Below, in pieces: positions 19,269 to 26,012 of a stretch of DNA of 26,012 nucleotides. The notes under the pieces were generated by a model that made no database searches, was not told the DNA's origin, and worked only from the letters and a program-made list of their open reading frames with translations. The stretch's first letter is position 1. Each line of letters opens with the position of its first letter. Location: positions 1 to 26,012 of the forward strand of contig CABURV010000025.1 of the NCBI GenBank assembly GCA_902494035.1. Direction: 5' to 3'. The position numbers and the translations under genes are program-made. Source of the DNA: an uncultured Collinsella sp. Its GTDB lineage: Bacteria > Actinomycetota > Coriobacteriia > Coriobacteriales > Coriobacteriaceae.

Positions 19269-21863
19269 TTGAAGCTCATCATCGCCGAGAAAAACGACGC
19301 CGCGCGTCAGATCGCCGAGCGTCTGTCCACGGGCAAACCCAAAAAGGACAAGGTGTACAACACCGCCATCTACCGTTTTGAGTGGAAGGGCGAGGAGTGC
19401 GTGACCATCGGCCTTGCTGGTCACATCCTTGCGCCCGATTTTTGCGACAGCGTGCTGTTCGATAAAAAGCTGGGCTGGTATTCGGTCACCGAGGACGGCG
19501 AGATGCTGCCGGCCGACATGCCCGATGGCCTGGCTCGTCCGCCCTACGACACTAAGCGCAAGCCGTTTCTTGCCGACGGTATCTCCATCAAGGGCTGGAA
19601 GCTCGAGAGCCTGCCGTATCTCACCTGGGCACCCGTCATTAAGCTGCCGGCCGAGAAGGAGCTCATCCGCTCGCTCAAGAACCTCGCCAAAAAGTCCGAC
19701 AGCGTCATCATCGCTACGGACTTCGATCGCGAGGGCGAACTGATCGGTTCGGACGCCCTCAACAAGGTGCGCGAGGTTGCGCCGGACTTGCCGGTCGCCC
19801 GCGCCCAGTATTCTTCGTTTACCAAGGCCGAGATCACGCAGGCCTTCGATAACCTTGTCTCGCTCGACCAGAACCTGGCCGACGCCGGCGAGAGCCGTCA
19901 GCACATCGACCTCATTTGGGGAGCGGTGCTCACGCGCTATCTGACGCTCGCCAAGTTTGGCGGCTTTGGTAACGTGCGCTCTGCCGGCCGCGTGCAGACG
20001 CCGACACTCGCCCTGGTGGTCGAGCGCGAGCGCGAGCGCATGGCGTTTGTGCCCGAGGACTATTGGCAGATTCGCGGCATGGGTGCCGCTCAGGGCGCTG
20101 CCGAGGATGACCGCTTTAAGATCGCGCACAAGACGGCGCGTTTTACCGACAAAGATGCTGCCGAGGCGGCGTACGGCCACGTTGACGGCGCTACGACGGC
20201 AACCGTCGCCGCGGTGACCAAGCGCTCCCGCAAGCAGCAGCCGCCCACGCCGTTTGCGACGACCTCGCTGCAGGCCGCCGCCGCGGCCGAGGGCATCTCG
20301 CCTGCGCGTACCATGCGCATCGCCGAGTCCCTCTACATGGCGGGCCTCATCAGCTACCCGCGTGTCGACAACACCGTGTATCCTGCGACGCTCGATTTGG
20401 GCGCTGTGGTGAGTGACCTTGCAAAGATCAACCCGGCGCTGGCGCCCGTGTGCAAAAAGGTGCTCGCCGGCCCCATGAAGCCCACGCGCGGCAAAGTCGA
20501 GACCACCGACCACCCGCCTATCTACCCCACGGGCGAGGGCGATCCGTCCACGCTCGACGGGGGCCAGCGCAAGCTCTATGACCTCATCGCTCGCCGCTTT
20601 CTGGCGACGCTTATGGGTCCTGCGACCATTGAGAACACCAAGCTCGAGCTCGACGTCAACGGCGAGCCGTTCGTGGCCTCGGGCGACGTGCTCGTGACCT
20701 CTGGCTTCCGCGAGGCGTACCCGTACGGACTCAAGCGCGACGAGCAGATGCCGCCGCTGGAGCAGGGCGACACGGTCGACGTGTTCGACATTAAACTCGA
20801 GGCCAAGCAGACCGAGCCGCCCGCGCGCTACAGCCAGGGCAAGCTCGTGCAGGAGATGGAAAAGCGCGGCCTGGGTACCAAGTCCACGCGTGCGAGCATC
20901 ATCGAGCGCCTGTATGCCGTGCGCTATCTCAAAAATGATCCCGTTGAGCCGAGCCAGCTGGGCATCGCCATTATCGATGCACTGTCGCAGTTTGCCCCGC
21001 GCATCACGAGTCCCGATATGACCAGCGAGCTCGATGGCGATATGACCCGTGTGGAGCGCGGCGAGGATACCGAAGAGCATGTCGTGACGCACTCGCGCGC
21101 GCTGCTTGCTGGCGTGCTCGACGAGCTGCTCAAGCACACGCAGGAGCTGGGCGACGCCATCAGCGACGCTGTCACGGCCGATGCGCGCGTGGGCGCCTGC
21201 CCCAAGTGCGGCAAGGACCTGGTTATGAAGACGAGCGCCAAGACCCGCGGCAGCTTTATCGGCTGCATGGGCTGGCCCGACTGCGACGTGACCTATCCGG
21301 TGCCGAGTGGCGTCAAGGTAAGCCCGCTCGAGGGCGAGGCGGCCGTGTGCCCCGAGTGCGGCGCGCCGCGCATTAAGTGCCAGCCGTTCCGCCAGAAGGC
21401 CTTCGAGATTTGCGTGAACCCCACGTGCCCCACCAACTACGAGCCCGACCTTAAGGTGGGCGAGTGCAAGGTGTGCGCCGAGGCCGGACGCCATGGCGAC
21501 CTGATCGCACACAAGAGCGAGAAGAGCGGTAAGCGCTTTATCCGCTGCACCAACTATGACGATTGCGGCGTGAGCTATCCGCTGCCGGCGCGCGGTAAGC
21601 TCGAGGCGACGGGCGAGACCTGTCCCGAGTGCGGCGCCCCCATCGTGGTGGTCAACACGGCGCGCGGTCCGTGGCGCATCTGCGTGAACATGGACTGCCC
21701 GACCAAGGAGAAGAAGCCCGCCCGCGGTCGCAAGACCACGACCAAGGCGAGCACGGCGAAGAAGACCACAGCAGCAAAGAAGACTTCGACCGCCAAGAAG
21801 TCGACTGCCAAGAAGACTGCCGCGAAAAAGACGACCACCAAGAAGGCGGCCGCCGACAAGTAG
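19269..21863 (+). CDS. topA: DNA topoisomerase I, type IA, archaeal-like, with zinc ribbons and a basic tail
   Basis: An 864-aa enzyme relaxing negative supercoils through a 5'-phosphotyrosine intermediate. The start is a TTG at 19269, 6 nt after AGGAG. The Toprim domain begins KLIIAEKNDAARQIAERLS and has TDFDREGELIG; the catalytic site is ISYPRVDNTVYP with Y363 and R365. The N-terminal sequence and the DNTVYP site resemble archaeal TopA (the TIGR01057 type) more than the usual bacterial VESPAKAKTI form. Four C-terminal zinc ribbons follow (CPKCG, CPECG, CKVC and CPECG, each with a distal cysteine pair). The last 50 residues are a Lys/Thr/Ala tail resembling histone H1, which probably binds DNA. 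It lies 54 nt after hypB. Confidence 0.93.
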   Translation: MKLIIAEKNDAARQIAERLSTGKPKKDKVYNTAIYRFEWKGEECVTIGLAGHILAPDFCDSVLFDKKLGWYSVTEDGEMLPADMPDGLARPPYDTKRKPFLADGISIKGWKLESLPYLTWAPVIKLPAEKELIRSLKNLAKKSDSVIIATDFDREGELIGSDALNKVREVAPDLPVARAQYSSFTKAEITQAFDNLVSLDQNLADAGESRQHIDLIWGAVLTRYLTLAKFGGFGNVRSAGRVQTPTLALVVERERERMAFVPEDYWQIRGMGAAQGAAEDDRFKIAHKTARFTDKDAAEAAYGHVDGATTATVAAVTKRSRKQQPPTPFATTSLQAAAAAEGISPARTMRIAESLYMAGLISYPRVDNTVYPATLDLGAVVSDLAKINPALAPVCKKVLAGPMKPTRGKVETTDHPPIYPTGEGDPSTLDGGQRKLYDLIARRFLATLMGPATIENTKLELDVNGEPFVASGDVLVTSGFREAYPYGLKRDEQMPPLEQGDTVDVFDIKLEAKQTEPPARYSQGKLVQEMEKRGLGTKSTRASIIERLYAVRYLKNDPVEPSQLGIAIIDALSQFAPRITSPDMTSELDGDMTRVERGEDTEEHVVTHSRALLAGVLDELLKHTQELGDAISDAVTADARVGACPKCGKDLVMKTSAKTRGSFIGCMGWPDCDVTYPVPSGVKVSPLEGEAAVCPECGAPRIKCQPFRQKAFEICVNPTCPTNYEPDLKVGECKVCAEAGRHGDLIAHKSEKSGKRFIRCTNYDDCGVSYPLPARGKLEATGETCPECGAPIVVVNTARGPWRICVNMDCPTKEKKPARGRKTTTKASTAKKTTAAKKTSTAKKSTAKKTAAKKTTTKKAAADK

Positions 21864-21890
21864 CGGCGCAGCCGAAACATAGCCCAAAAC

Positions 21891-21929
21891 AAAAACGAGC
21901 GAGGACCCCGCGATCCTCGCTCGTTTTTT
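21891..21929. terminator. Bidirectional terminator between convergent genes
   Basis: AAAAACGAGCGAGGA (21891-21905) pairs perfectly with TCCTCGCTCGTTTTT (21914-21928). A and T runs flank both sides, so it serves topA on the plus strand and the zinc-ribbon gene on the minus strand. Confidence 0.9.
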
Positions 21930-21943
21930 AGACCGGCAGAGCG

Positions 21944-22936
21944 CTAGTTCACTTCGACGGGTTTGGCGCCGGGATAGCGCTCCTCAAAGTCTAGGCGGTA
22001 CTTATTGTCATTGGTGCCCGCCACGTTGTCGCGCGACAGCGGCGCCACAATCTCATTCTTGTGGTCCGCAGGCTTGTCGTATTTCAGGCTGATCTCCCAG
22101 GCATCACAGATTGCGTCAATGCGGTGATCCAGGTCGTCGTACAGGGCGATGATGTCCTTCCAGGAGCTGTAGTTCTTGGAGCTCGTCGGGACGTCTAGGT
22201 CCTCGACGATGTCGTAATACTGCTCGATGGTGTCCTCCGTGCGCTCGGCGACGTCGGCGAGATTTTGACGGGTGGTTCGATCCTCTTCCAGATAGCTGCC
22301 GTTGAAGTTCTGCGCGCAGCCACGGACGTAGTTGTCGAGGTCTTCGAGCAAGTCGTAGTATTCGCTCAGTCGGCGGTAGAGGTTCTGCTCGGAGAGCGTT
22401 GCTTCGCCGCCATCCTCGTCGTCATCGTCATCATCGTCATCATCGTCGTACAGGCTGTTGGGATCGCCGAGAGGCTTTAGGTCATCGTCGTCGACGTCAT
22501 GGTGTAGCTTAGCTACCTCGGCAGTCGTCTGCGTGGCGGCGTTGTCGAACGGTCTGATTACAAAGAAGATGACCAGGGCGATGATAATCGCCACCAGCAC
22601 AACGATAACGGCGATAAGCGGCCCGGTGCCGCTCTTTTTGGGAGCGGGGGTCTGTGGCGAAGCGGGCGCGTATGCGGGAGCCGGCTGTTGTTGGGGCGAG
22701 CCGCTCGAGACGGGTATGCGCTGCGTGGTCTCGACGGTCGCGGGGCCTGCGGCGGGGTCGGGGCGATAGGCGAGGGGGTCGTCCGCCTTGGCTTGCGGCG
22801 TATCGAGGGAACCGGTCTGCTCAAAAGCGGGCTGGCTATCGCTCGCGGTTGTTTGCTCAACGGGTGCACCGCACGAGGTGCAGAACTTGGCATCATCTGC
22901 AAGAAGCTTGCCGCACGAGGCGCAATACCGAGACAT
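21944..22936 (-). CDS. Zinc-ribbon, single-pass membrane protein of unknown function
   Basis: A 330-aa protein with a clear layout but no assigned role. An N-terminal zinc ribbon has C5-x2-C8 and C19-x2-C22 (YCASCGK, FCTSCGA). A Pro/Gln/Ala-rich linker (about 25-103) leads to one membrane helix (about 106-128, LIAVIVVLVAIIIALVIFFVI). The outer part begins with an acidic stretch containing ten consecutive aspartates (164-173), followed by a mostly helical domain rich in Tyr, Asp and Leu. The start at 22936 is set by AAAGGAG upstream on the minus strand. The design, with a ribbon inside and an acidic helical domain outside, is common in Gram-positive envelope proteins. Confidence 0.85.
   Translation of the reverse strand: MSRYCASCGKLLADDAKFCTSCGAPVEQTTASDSQPAFEQTGSLDTPQAKADDPLAYRPDPAAGPATVETTQRIPVSSGSPQQQPAPAYAPASPQTPAPKKSGTGPLIAVIVVLVAIIIALVIFFVIRPFDNAATQTTAEVAKLHHDVDDDDLKPLGDPNSLYDDDDDDDDDDEDGGEATLSEQNLYRRLSEYYDLLEDLDNYVRGCAQNFNGSYLEEDRTTRQNLADVAERTEDTIEQYYDIVEDLDVPTSSKNYSSWKDIIALYDDLDHRIDAICDAWEISLKYDKPADHKNEIVAPLSRDNVAGTNDNKYRLDFEERYPGAKPVEVN
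22412..22447. repeat. Trinucleotide (GAC/GAT) run coding poly-aspartate
   Basis: On the minus strand this is ten Asp codons, GAC and GAT mixed, followed by Glu and Asp codons. The ATC/GTC periodicity is visible on the plus strand. Codon mixing makes it an interrupted microsatellite. Confidence 0.7.
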
Positions 22937-23004
22937 TGCCACTCCTTTCGCCACATTTCAATGCAATACGACGATTATACCCAGCGTCCAAAATTCCCCA
23001 TCAT

Positions 23005-23073
23005 AAGTTGCAGTGAAATAGGGACTGTTTGGCGGTCTAAGAGCTTCAATCAGTCCCTATTTCACCGCAACTT
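23005..23073. repeat. REP-like inverted repeat with AGGGACTG core
   Basis: The arms 23005-23027 and 23051-23073 pair at 22 of 23 positions (core GTGAAATAGGGACTG with CAGTCCCTATTTCAC), separated by a 23-nt loop. There is no T run. It lies between the divergent zinc-ribbon gene and tmk, away from both ends. The rest of 22937-23176 holds only a weak -10 candidate TATCAT (23118-23123) for tmk. Confidence 0.75.
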
Positions 23074-23176
23074 TGGAAAGGCACCTTTAGCCATTGGGGA
23101 CGCACCGAGCACTGGGGTATCATGGCTTGGTTGCTATAAATCGCATTTACGCGCCTTGTAGGAAGGGACTGCGCCC

Positions 23177-23860
23177 ATGGCTTTTGAGCCCGCTCAACAT
23201 AGCTTTATCACGCTCGAGGGCGTCGATGGCGCCGGCAAGTCCACGCAGGCGCGCCTGCTTGCCCGCGCGCTCGAACTCGCTGGCTACCAGGTTGTGAGCC
23301 TGCGCGAGCCGGGCGGTACCGCCATCAGCGAAAAGATCCGTGCTCTGCTGCTCGACCCCGCCAATACAGCGATGGGCGACACCTGCGAGTTGTTGCTCTA
23401 CGAGGCGGCGCGCGCTCAGTTGGTGCACGAGGTCATCGTGCCCGCCCTTGCTGTCGGTAAGGTGGTCCTGTGCGATCGCTTCTACGATTCCACGACCTGC
23501 TACCAGGCGTTTGCCGATGGCCTCGATCGCCAGATGGTGCGCGACGCCAACAACCTGGCCGTCGCGGGTACGCACCCGGCGCTCACGCTCGTCTATCACA
23601 TCACGCCCGAGCAGGCGGCGCTGCGCATGGCCGACCGCGGTGCGGCCGACCGCATGGAGGCCAAGGGCATGGCCTTCCAAGAGCGCGTCTACCAGGGATT
23701 TTGCGCCATTGCCGCCGAGGAACCAAACCGCGTAAAGCTCATTGACGCGACCGCGTCCATCGAGGACGTCTTCGCGCAGACGGTCGAGCAGGTTCGCGCC
23801 TACGGCCTCGACATTTCCCAGGACGCCGTCACCGCCGCGCTTGCCCAGGAGGCCGAGTAA
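23177..23860 (+). CDS. tmk: Thymidylate kinase
   Basis: A 227-aa enzyme phosphorylating dTMP to dTDP for DNA synthesis. Motifs are the P-loop EGVDGAGKST (14-23), LREPGGT, the DRFYDST motif for nucleotide binding, and the LID region GAADRMEAKGMAFQERV. The length is slightly above the usual 205-215 because of the C-terminal helix. AGGAAGGG precedes the ATG. The stop is one base before the start of holB, and the tmk-holB-ricT order matches the cluster known in many Gram-positive bacteria. Confidence 0.96.
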   Translation: MAFEPAQHSFITLEGVDGAGKSTQARLLARALELAGYQVVSLREPGGTAISEKIRALLLDPANTAMGDTCELLLYEAARAQLVHEVIVPALAVGKVVLCDRFYDSTTCYQAFADGLDRQMVRDANNLAVAGTHPALTLVYHITPEQAALRMADRGAADRMEAKGMAFQERVYQGFCAIAAEEPNRVKLIDATASIEDVFAQTVEQVRAYGLDISQDAVTAALAQEAE

Positions 23861-23861
23861 C

Positions 23862-24989
23862 ATGGCCCCCGCTCAGGCAAGCCTGCTGGCCAAGCTCGAC
23901 ACCCAAGAGCGCGTGCGCGACTTTTTGACCAATGCCGTCGCCAGCGGTCGCGCATCGCACGCCTACCTGTTTTTGGGCGCGCCCGGTGCGGGCAAGCTCG
24001 ACGCCGCGTGGGCGCTCGCCCAAGCCTTCCTGTGCGAGCAGGATGGCTGCGGCGCATGCGACAGTTGTGTGCGCGTTGCTCGCCATACGCACCCCGACGT
24101 GCGCTATTACACGCCCGAGAGCGCCACGGGCTACCTCATTGCCCAGACCCGCGGGCTGCTCGATGACGTGCCTCTGGCGCCCATCCGTGCCAAGGCCAAG
24201 GTCTACATCATCGACCGTGCCGAGCAGCTGCGCGCCAACACCGCCAACGCACTGCTCAAAACACTCGAGGAGCCGCCCGAGGGCGTTATGTTCATCTTGC
24301 TGGGCACCTCGGCAGACGTGATGTTGCCCACCATCGTGAGCCGCTGCCAGTGCGTGCCGTTTCGGCTGGTATCGCCCACCGTCGCCGCGCAGGCCGTGAG
24401 TCGCGCCACCGGTCAGGACCCTGCGCGTTGCCGCATGGCCGTCGCCGTAGCGGGAAGCCCCACGCGTGGCATCGAGTTCCTCAAGAGCGCCGAGCGCCAG
24501 GACGCCCGCCGTCAGATGGTTCGCGCCATCGATTCGCTTATCGCCGCCGACGAGGCCGACGTGCTCAACCGCGCCAAGTCACTCATCGTCGCCGTTAAGG
24601 CGCCGCTCGCCGAGGTCAAGTCCACGCAGGAAAAGGTGCTCGAGCAAAACGCCGACTACCTGTCGCGTGGAGCATTGAAGCAGCTTGAGGACCGCAACAA
24701 GCGCGAACTCAACGCGCGCGAGCGTTCGGGTATCATGGAAGCGCTGGCGAGCGCGCGGACGCTCATGCGCGACGTGCTGTTGACGCTTCAGGACGAGGCA
24801 GCCGACGTGGTGAACGAAGACGTGCGCGACACGATCGGTCGGCTTGCCGCCGCGACCAATGTTGCGGGTGCCACTCGGGCGCTCGAGGCAGTCGCGACCG
24901 CCGAGCGCAACATCGCCAGAAACGTTACTCCCCAGCTGGCCATCGAGGTCATGCTGTTCGATATCAGGAAGGCACTGAAATGCCGTTAG
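23862..24989 (+). CDS. holB: DNA polymerase III subunit delta prime
   Basis: A 375-aa clamp-loader subunit with a AAA+ fold. The start at 23862 has AGGAGG (23847-23852) inside the end of tmk. The nucleotide-binding loop is GAPGAGK-L (39-46): the usual Thr/Ser after Lys is Leu, as expected for a delta prime that does not hydrolyse ATP. The zinc module is C58-x4-C63-x2-C66-x2-C69. The sensor region has RANTANALLKTLEEPPE, and the SRC motif is IVSRCQCVPF, which in clamp loaders supplies the trans-acting arginine. The last ten bases overlap the ricT start. Confidence 0.92.
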   Translation: MAPAQASLLAKLDTQERVRDFLTNAVASGRASHAYLFLGAPGAGKLDAAWALAQAFLCEQDGCGACDSCVRVARHTHPDVRYYTPESATGYLIAQTRGLLDDVPLAPIRAKAKVYIIDRAEQLRANTANALLKTLEEPPEGVMFILLGTSADVMLPTIVSRCQCVPFRLVSPTVAAQAVSRATGQDPARCRMAVAVAGSPTRGIEFLKSAERQDARRQMVRAIDSLIAADEADVLNRAKSLIVAVKAPLAEVKSTQEKVLEQNADYLSRGALKQLEDRNKRELNARERSGIMEALASARTLMRDVLLTLQDEAADVVNEDVRDTIGRLAAATNVAGATRALEAVATAERNIARNVTPQLAIEVMLFDIRKALKCR

Positions 24990-26012
24990 TCGTACCCGTT
25001 AAGTTAACCTACGCCTCGCGCGACCTGTGGTTCGATCCGCAGGATCTGGATATCCTCGAGGCCGATTATGCCATTTGCTCCACCGAGCGCGGAACCGAGA
25101 TCGGCCTGGTCACGGCCGATCCCTTCGAGGTGCCGCAAGACGAGATCGGTCAGCCGCTCAAGCCCGTGCTGCGCGTGGCGAGCGACATCGACCTGCAGCT
25201 TGCCGACGACCTGGCCATCCAGGGCGACGAGGCCATGGTCGACTTCCGCCGCCTGGTCAAGGAGCTCGACCTCGAGATGAAGCCGGTGGGCGTCGAGTAC
25301 CTGTTTGGCGGCGAGAAGGCCGTGTTCTACTTTGCGGCAGAGGAGCGCGTCGATTTTCGCCAGCTCGTCAAGGATCTGTCCTCGACGCTGCACATTCGCG
25401 TCGACATGCGCCAGATCGGCGTGCGCGACGAGACCCGCCTGGTGGGCGGCTATGCCCAGTGCGGCCAGGAGCTCTGTTGCACGCGCTTTGGCGGACAGTT
25501 TGAGCCCGTCTCGATCCGCATGGCAAAAGAGCAGGACCTGCCGCTCAATTCCTCCAAGATCAGCGGCGTGTGCGGCCGCCTGATGTGCTGCCTGCGCTAC
25601 GAGTTCGAGGCCTACAAGGACTTTAAGAGCCGTGCGCCCAAAAAGAAGACGCTCATCGATACGCCGCTCGGCAAGGCGCGTATTCAGGAATATGACACGC
25701 CGCGTGAGCAGCTGGTGCTGCGCCTGGAGAACGGCAAGGTTTTTAAGGTCAACCTAGCCGATATGACGTGCTCGGAGGGTTGCAAAAAGAAGGCCGCCGA
25801 GCAGGGCTGCAACTGCCGCCCCGACTGCGTGACGCGCGACGTGCTCGAGCGCATCGAGTCGCCCGAGATGCGCCTGGCGCTCATGGAGCTCGATCGCGAA
25901 AACGGCGTCGACGTGGGCGATGGCCTGTCGAGTGCCGACCGTCTGGCCGGCACGTCGATGCCCAAGCGCCGTCGTCGCGATGCCGATTCCGATACTCGCG
26001 CCGGTCAGGGTC
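24980..26012 (+). CDS. ricT: RicT/YaaT-type PSP1-domain protein, 3' end beyond the window
   Basis: At least 344 residues are encoded before the window ends in frame. The family is known in Bacillus as RicT (YaaT), part of a three-protein complex that stimulates RNase Y processing of mRNA. Signature parts are CGQELCCTRFGG (C161, C166, C167) and SGVCGRLMCCLRYE (C198, C203, C204), which are likely iron-sulfur or metal ligands. A further cysteine group, C264-x3-C268-x8-C277-x-C279-x3-C283, follows. After about residue 320 the sequence becomes a basic, low-complexity tail (PKRRRRDADSDT). It overlaps holB by ten bases (ATGCCGTTAG), so translation is coupled. The partners RicA and RicF are not in view. 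Confidence 0.93.
   Translation, partial: MPLVVPVKLTYASRDLWFDPQDLDILEADYAICSTERGTEIGLVTADPFEVPQDEIGQPLKPVLRVASDIDLQLADDLAIQGDEAMVDFRRLVKELDLEMKPVGVEYLFGGEKAVFYFAAEERVDFRQLVKDLSSTLHIRVDMRQIGVRDETRLVGGYAQCGQELCCTRFGGQFEPVSIRMAKEQDLPLNSSKISGVCGRLMCCLRYEFEAYKDFKSRAPKKKTLIDTPLGKARIQEYDTPREQLVLRLENGKVFKVNLADMTCSEGCKKKAAEQGCNCRPDCVTRDVLERIESPEMRLALMELDRENGVDVGDGLSSADRLAGTSMPKRRRRDADSDTRAGQG

Noticed and set aside
18525..21887. A 1120-codon open frame on the minus strand opposite hypB and topA
   Set aside because: It lies antisense to two complete, recognisable genes and has a composition typical of the reverse frame of GC-rich coding sequence; no family motif is seen.
22412..22447. Regular ATC/GTC triplets suggesting a CRISPR or tandem array
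   Set aside because: It is the coding sequence of a poly-aspartate run, with no spacers.
23742..23861. Longer holB with a start 40 codons upstream
   Set aside because: The extra residues are an out-of-frame reading of tmk, are Arg/Pro/Ser-rich and not part of the family; the start at 23862 has a good ribosome site.

Overview
This window looks like an ordinary core-genome stretch of a GC-rich Coriobacteriia (Actinomycetota) chromosome, most likely Collinsella. That placement is an inference from protein flavour and gene set: a class Ic aspartate aminotransferase, an archaeal-style topoisomerase I, a tmk-holB-ricT cluster, strong GC bias at third codon positions, and short intergenic gaps holding strong hairpins and dispersed palindromes. 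I see no tRNA or rRNA gene, CRISPR array, prophage, insertion sequence or integrase.

Layout. 1-218: partial long palindrome, then a terminator. 219-950: conserved protein of unknown function. 1130-2854: OmpR-type response regulator and BceS-like histidine kinase. 3076-3513 (-): universal stress protein, divergent from uppP (3762-4742), the lipid-carrier recycling phosphatase. 5099-7999: PcrA/UvrD helicase with extra low-complexity segments. 8383-10107 (-): a sugar module of manA and a GntR/HutC regulator, divergent from a ROK-family sugar kinase (10444-11397). 11566-12489: family II pyrophosphatase ppaC. 12757-14115: Na+/H+ antiporter nhaA behind a terminator-bearing leader. 14489-14743 (-): small protein of unknown function. 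14893-21863: a same-strand run of aminotransferase, STAS protein, tatA, tatC, hypA, hypB and topA. 21944-22936 (-): zinc-ribbon membrane protein. 23177 to the window end: tmk, holB and ricT, the last cut by the window edge.

How the genes fit together. tatA/tatC (export of folded proteins) and hypA/hypB (nickel delivery to hydrogenase) are nearly contiguous, which suggests a link to an exported [NiFe] hydrogenase encoded elsewhere. The gntR-manA pair and the ROK kinase probably feed hexoses into glycolysis under one regulator. tmk-holB-ricT is the widely conserved replication/RNA-processing neighbourhood.

The most unusual content is between genes. There are four long nested palindromes of about 93-100 nt (near 1-96, 2971-3063, 4758-4857 and 8002-8099) with partly shared sequence. 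There is also a second family of REP-like inverted repeats carrying a GGGAC core (949-1000, 4893-4959, 11400-11452, 23005-23073), two of which match at 36 of 40 bases. No wholly new protein system is evident. The best leads are these repeat families, the nhaA leader, the archaeal-type TopA with its histone-like tail, the enlarged cytoplasmic loop of UppP, and an extra cysteine cluster in RicT.
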